NCBI GenBank assembly: GCA_950295325.1
Contig: OX485806.1
Coordinates: 38,132,001-38,196,000 of the forward strand
Direction of reading: 5' to 3'
Length of the DNA: 64,000 nt
Origin: Polytrichum commune
Lineage: Eukaryota; Streptophyta; Polytrichopsida; Polytrichales; Polytrichaceae
Below the pieces are notes generated by a model. It was not told the origin of the DNA, ran no database searches, and saw only the letters and a program-made list of their open reading frames with translations. The number at the start of each line of letters is the position of its first letter. Positions within the stretch are counted from its first letter, which is position 1. This document shows, in pieces, positions 58,561 through 64,000 of this stretch. The position numbers and the translations under genes are program-made.

Positions 58561-61081
58561 TTAGCTAAGGCCAAACCATATTAGCCAGCCGAGGCTGGGA
58601 GCTCAGCAATTAGCTAGAGCCTAGCATAAGTGAGTGGTATTGATGAATTAGTCATAGATATAGTAAACCACTTTAGATCAGGTTAGTTCGTAAACAAGTG
58701 TTAGACTCATTAGATTAGGAAGTGTGATGTGTGGAGTCACAAGTGATTGTATTTAAACATTGACTATTGAGAAAAGTGTTTCTTAACACTTGCACTCTCT
58801 TTGTCAAAATAAGATCACGTGTGCAATAAATGGAGAATGTGGAGGATCCTAGCAAGGGCAAGACAAGGGAAGTAAAGATCAAGGGTGCTAGGGGAATCTC
58901 TTTAAGGGTATGTGTGGCCAAGGCCGCGGGTTGGACCCTGGAGAAATCAAATTCCACCACGAGCCAAGAGGCTCAAAATAATAAAACAAGTTGAGTTAAG
59001 ATGAAGTGAGTACCTTGGACATGGGAGCCACATAGCAATTCACATTATGGTGTTATGAAGTGAATGTGATTCTCAAAACCATCACCCGGACTAGGACGCT
59101 TAAGGGTGGTGGGTTTGGCCTCACATTGCCCCAACCCGGATTTGATACCTCCGAAAGTTCGTGAGGGGTATTTAACATCCGCCCATGTTAAATTTTTTTT
59201 AAAATAACCGTATTAGTAGTGATAGGTTGGCAACACATGATGCCCCCACTTGCTTCTATATGAGGCATTATTTATGTTTTTATGTCTATACCCCTTTATA
59301 TTGATGCCTTAAGTACTAGATTAGACTAGGATTTTTAAAACTACTAAAACTTGGTATTTTTGAAACCCTTGAGACAAGGAGCCGACGACGTATGGAAGTG
59401 TCTAAAGTGATTCATCTCATCCGCGAAGATGAATGAACTCTCACTAATGAGAATACATGAGTGCCACGAATCCCCGGCCCAATATATATATCATCCATTA
59501 TTGGAATAATCATTGGCTGAGATCTCAGTGCACATATATACAAATATACAAGAAGAATTGCCTCTCCCGAGGACATTTCTAGATTTGAGGTTTTGTATTG
59601 GTTGAATGCTTAACAAACCTAACATTATTCAGCCATGTGGTTTGGTTCCGTGGTCCCAAAATATGTCAATTATATTATGTGGGCCCTTGAACAAATTGGG
59701 AATATTTGTTATTCATACATTGAGGTTGGACTTGGAAATTTGGGTGGAGTTGTACTCCCGGCATTATGCGTAGGAAACACTATTCATCCCAAGAATATTT
59801 GTAGGATACATTGTTCATCCCAACATTATTCCTTGAAATTTCTATTAATAAGATATATATCATTAAAAATGCCAGCACTATTCACAATATTCTTACTATT
59901 CAAACCGACGCTATTCATTATTTGCACCAACGTCAATTCCTTCGTATTTTAGAAGTTTCTTCCCATGAAGGTAAGACAGTGGAGGCCCATGTGAGATGCT
60001 CAATGTAGATTGGAACACAACTGCGCAACTAAATAATGTATAGAAAGTGAAACCAAAGAAAGAAGAATTTTTCCTTACATTAATCATTGACCGGGCCTTA
60101 CCTTTGGGTCGCACATATATCCACCATGCATGCACTAGTAGGAAAGGGGGGTCAACAAAACACCTTCGAATGAAATACCATCGTGTATACAGTCATGGCT
60201 CATGATTGCATAGGGTGCGTTCATGACATGTGACCACAACTACTGCAGTAGTGAGCGCACATAGGAAATGTTTTTCACTCATGTTGCACTTCTAACCCCC
60301 TCTCAACCACACTATTACCTCCTCCCCCCAAAGTTAGTGTGTGTTACTACTTGGGAGTTATGCAATGCTAAATCTGTTCAATGAGAATGTAATATTCCAC
60401 CAAGCAAAGTCATTTATGTTTTGTAATGTCCGAACAACTCATTGAATTTTTGTTGGTAAAAATTGAACTCTTGAGTAAGATGCTATTGCACTGCGTAACT
60501 CCGAACAATATCATGCACTAATGGGGATAATCAATGTAGTGTTTGAGAAGTTAATTACAACCTTTAACTACAAAGGTTAACTACACTAATATGTGCAATT
60601 AGGTTGCCCCATGCTAATATATCAACATTCCACATTATTTAAATAACTACTACTACAATAATAATAAAAATGCAATATCTACTATAACTTATATTGTAGT
60701 TTCTATACGGACTAATGAACAAAGAGAAACATTTTTGTAATCTAGTTTTCACCCAAGGTAAGTGGATGGGTAAGGAGGCGACCTATTTGCAAAGGCAACT
60801 TGATTGCACATACCAGTGCAATGAAAGGGAAGAACCGACCGCAACTTACAAATGAAGTTGAGTTAGAGAAATCACAGGTTGAGAAGTCTAAGCTTTCAAG
60901 AAAATTGCAGATCATTTTAGAGGCATCTACAGTATATACCTCGAATTAATAAAGAAAAAATCGAGCTCCCAACATGTAACTGGTTGGGCTTGGAAACAGT
61001 AGGAATTTGGCCCATTATGCCTAAAAACCTGCCCGGGCACTGTACCAAAGTACAAAACTCTGCTAGGTCGAAGCACGTGGT
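58561..61081. other. Stretch without supported gene
   Basis: AT-rich with short ORFs only. GAGTGCCACGAATCCCCGGC at 59459-59478 is one end of the MITE family seen intact at 61093. No other structure supported. Confidence 0.4.
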
Positions 61082-61092
61082 CTTCATGTATG

Positions 61093-61336
61093 GCCGGGGA
61101 TTCGTGGCACTCAAGTAAAATCATCCGTGCGGATGAAAAAAACACATGAATAATCTAAATGGCTATTTTTGGGCAATTTGATTCCGGAAATAGAGTCAAA
61201 GGCCCCGAATTAGTCTAGTGACGTCACATTCGAATGAATCGGCCCTCAACCCCATAGGGGGGCTTTTTTTATTGGAGCCACTTCATCCACGATATCTTGG
61301 ATGGATGATTTTACTTGAGTGCCACGAATCCCCAGC
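61093..61336. mobile_element. 244-bp MULE-like MITE with 11-bp target duplication
   Basis: Terminal inverted repeats of about 34 bp beginning GC(C/T)GGGGATTCGTGGCACT, one mismatch, flanked by the perfect 11-bp direct duplication CTTCATGTATG (61082-61092 and 61337-61347). The duplication length and the G-rich ends suit Mutator-like elements. No coding capacity. Confidence 0.85.
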
Positions 61337-61419
61337 CTTCATGTATGTAATAATACAACCATTGTACTTAGATGGCCATGGTGTGGGGTCTTCGAAAAGG
61401 CACTCAGGTGAGCACCATG

Positions 61420-62330
61420 AGGTAAGCAGTTCCAATCCTAGCATTGTAACTAAGCATCACATTTCTCTCTCTGTCTTTCCACGATTACTAGATGATGAGT
61501 TCGTTGAGATTGGAGGGCCTTCCCTTAGTAGTTGCAAGAGCAAGGTAGGCTGCTTACCTCACTCGAGCTTTTTACGAATTTATCCACTAGGTTTACCTCA
61601 CCTAGTTTTGGTAGTTATCGCGTGCCTGATGTTGATGATTACCTCCCGTAGCAATAGACCACGTCCGGAATGACACCAATTTGACATGGTCAGGGCTACC
61701 CCACATGGAATTTGACACATTTTAGATTGGTTAGAATGATGTCATTTTAGTGTTATCACACGTACTAATGAAATTTGCAGAAAGATTTGAACCACTTGTA
61801 AAGTACGCATAATCACATCGCAATAGATAGCTCATGACATGACCAACTTCGATTATCTTAGGGTAGAGGGTGCTTCAAGCGACTTTAAGCTATTGCACAT
61901 ACATATGGCTATGTGGTTGATATAGAAGGAATTTGTGATTAGCCTTTGGGTTATAAATAGGTATTAAGAAAAAGAAAAAAAACCTCAAGTGAAATTTCTA
62001 CGAATATTCAAAGTCAAAACCACTAGCTTCTTTAAATAAATCCCTAGGCCCCACGTATGACGACCTTTGCATATGATGAGGACCCCCACCTCCATTGCAC
62101 ATGGCAAAAAAACTAGGCTTTGCTTTGCACACATTCACATAGGGTTCCCTAAGACCCAAGTTGCCATGAAAGTGGAGGGGGTGTTAAATGGTTTCTCTTT
62201 ACTAGTAGCCCACTTCTCCTCAATTATGAATCACGCAATTAGTACGGGTTGGTTACCAAATCTAATTCGAGGCCGAAACCACTTTTCACGTTACTCTTGG
62301 AGCTCATATGAAATAATTTTATTCATAAAG
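61420..62330. repeat. Segmental repeat, uninterrupted paralogue of 51779-53642
   Basis: Same order of blocks as 51779-53642 but without the 636-bp transposon, the extra 590 bp and the LINE, so it is the natural reference for those insertion sites. Confidence 0.8.
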
Positions 62331-63516
62331 TTACCATTCTCATGCTCATTTATATGGTCATTTAGATTCTCCTAGTTAAATTGACTACATGAGTCTGGAA
62401 TGATTATCATATTTTCAACATGCAATCTAATCTCTTTTACAAACAAACCACGTGCCACTGAAACATAAATGTCCACAAAAAGAGTAACCATTTTAGGCAT
62501 GTCTACCTTAGCTCAACCCAAGCGTGCTCCCTTTGGGTGATTCCACCATCACATTCAAGTCTTCGGTGATGCAAGTGTTTGCAAATGGCCACCAAGTGTA
62601 GACATTACGTAAAGACTGGAGCTAGGCAGCCCTCAACCAATCCTTGCATACGATTTTGGCTAGCCAAGAGCATCATAAGAGTTCGGAGACCTAAAAAACA
62701 ATACTAATTCGCTCGGGTTACGATGGAATATTAGTCTTGGTACTACAGTCCACCCTTGATAAATGTTACACTTATAAACGTTAACTCATTATATTTGTTA
62801 ACAAAATCGTACTCCCCTCATATTGCTAACTAGAATGCTAACTATGTTAAATGTTAACAATAAATTACTCCCCTCTTTGTTAATTTGCCACTTATAAATG
62901 TTAACCTACGAAATACATCCAATAATGTGTGATGACATCCATTACACTGACTCATAACCTTTCAAAGTGGCAAAAGCCATCAAATTTGACTTTTGTGATC
63001 AAATTATTCATCAAGACTATATTGATTCTTATTTTGTTTCATAAGAATAAAAGATTGATTTGATACACATATTTAATATATGATAATTTTGCAAAACTCT
63101 CCCTTCATAATTATAATGAATTTATATTTGTTAAGCATTCAAAAAACTCTCTTTATAACTGTTACAATGTTAACTCGCTATAAATGTTAGGAAAATTTTA
63201 CTCTAGAGCCTGACATTTATAGAGGGCGGACTGTATATGAGGCCATGTCCCTGTCCACTTGGCTTTAAAGCTAACACCATATACATTCATGTGAATTCTT
63301 TGTAGCTTAGAAGAGAATAAGCCCTAAGAACCCTTTGTCTAGGGTTCTCTAATGTCAAGTGAAGAGAGATTTTAAGAGCATTCTCTCACAACCACCTAAG
63401 CTAGACGTGCCTTAGATGGAGACTCTTCTACCTGCACATGCTTCTCATAGAATATGAAACATGCTATCAAAGTGACATAATTAGCGAATCCAAATTGTGA
63501 CCGTAGTCATTTGTCT
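62331..63516. other. Stretch without supported gene
   Basis: AT-rich, ATGTTAAC/GTTAAC words recur around 62760-62900. The end (63430-63516) is a fragment of the dispersed repeat family. No gene supported. Confidence 0.4.
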
Positions 63517-64000
63517 CAGGGGCGGTTTACACTATGGACCAAGAGCCATGACCATGAAATTCTAAAATCTGTGATTGGAGAGTAAAGTGCTCTTGGTCCC
63601 ATTTGGCTTTACACTACCTTGAAAAAAGGAGAATGACCACTAACTTTGAGGTCCCCAAAAACTACTAAAATCTGCCATTTGGATAATGTGCCATGGTCCA
63701 ACGGGTTTTCCGTTGAGGCGAGGCAAAATGCTCGACTCAACGGAAATCAAGGGAGCCGTAAGGCTGAAAATCAGCCATTGGCCGAATTTTGTTTTTTAAT
63801 ATATTTTTTCCCGGTTTTTTTTGACATTACTGTATTTATATTAAAAAATCAGCCCAAAGTTGTCCTGGTCCAAATTCACTTTACACTACAAGAGTGACCA
63901 AGCCACTCAAAAATCCAATTTTTATTTTTCATGGTCACGGCTCTTGGCCAAGAGCTGTGACCATGAAAATGATTTAATTTTCTTGGTCATGGCTCTTGGT
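63517..64000. mobile_element. hAT-like element(s), running off the window
   Basis: Begins CAGGGGCGGTTTACACTA, a typical hAT-type CAGGG(G)CG start, inserted into the dispersed repeat family (compare the uninterrupted CTTGTCTCCTAACATTTGG at about 42640). GACCAAGAGCCATGACCATG at 63537 reappears inverted near 63932-63952 and again at 63980-64000, and two inverted copies meet head to head in GGCTCTTGGCCAAGAGC. The right end and target duplication lie outside the window. Confidence 0.6.

Noticed and set aside
56699-59478. 2.8-kb element bounded by MITE-like ends
   Set aside because: Ends are in the right orientation but no target duplication is visible and the left end is diverged.

Overview
The window looks like a transposon-rich stretch of a land-plant nuclear genome, most likely a moss. 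Genes carry short GT-AG introns, TTTAGGG-type telomeric repeats occur internally, DNA transposons are nested, and the only long intact-looking gene is a protein kinase–NB-ARC–LRR receptor, an architecture described from mosses. Everything here was read by eye; family names rest on recognised motifs, not on searches.

Layout. 1-3.3 kb: tandemly repeated segments around one small gene (2246-2587) for a 113-residue membrane-anchored cysteine-motif protein. 3.3-6.6 kb: no supported gene. 6.6-16.4 kb: minus-strand kinase–NB-ARC–LRR gene (three exons, all phase-0 junctions, 1,242 aa), whose LRR exon runs into a 72-bp minisatellite of about 87 units; only about nine units lie in the intact frame, the rest is a decayed array with stops and frameshifts. 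16.4-19.3 kb: no supported gene.

19.3-35.3 kb is the most unusual part. A minus-strand gene (26641 to 20734) has exons that join in phase 0 and encode, in order, a ParB-like DGQH domain, a degenerate DNA-methylase-like domain, an acidic/proline-rich coiled-coil linker and an FCP1/NIF-type HAD phosphatase domain. One in-frame TAG interrupts it. A second, plus-strand gene (31732-34800) encodes a DUF7869-type, transposase-like protein. In and around both genes lie about 32 copies of a 20-22 bp palindrome centred on TTTGGGTCGATCGACCCAAA. They are regularly spaced inside each cluster and found in introns, in coding sequence and in the space between the two genes. A short hairpin repeat occurs at 29.75 and 35.27 kb (direct) and partly at 19.29 kb (inverted), so the whole block may be one composite mobile element.

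36-64 kb: a museum of transposons. A 4.45-kb hAT-like element (36696-41141) has 8-bp target duplication and an uninterrupted paralogous site nearby; a nested 506-bp element sits inside it; a 636-bp sibling lies at 52129-52764, again with an empty site. A truncated genomic copy of the augmin subunit gene AUG3 lies at 43004-44487. There are also a 5'-truncated LINE with RNase H and zinc-knuckle remains, a 1.27-kb inverted repeat, a MULE-like MITE, a 170-bp hairpin MITE and the 5' end of another hAT-like element running off the window. Apart from these, 56-64 kb has no gene I can support.
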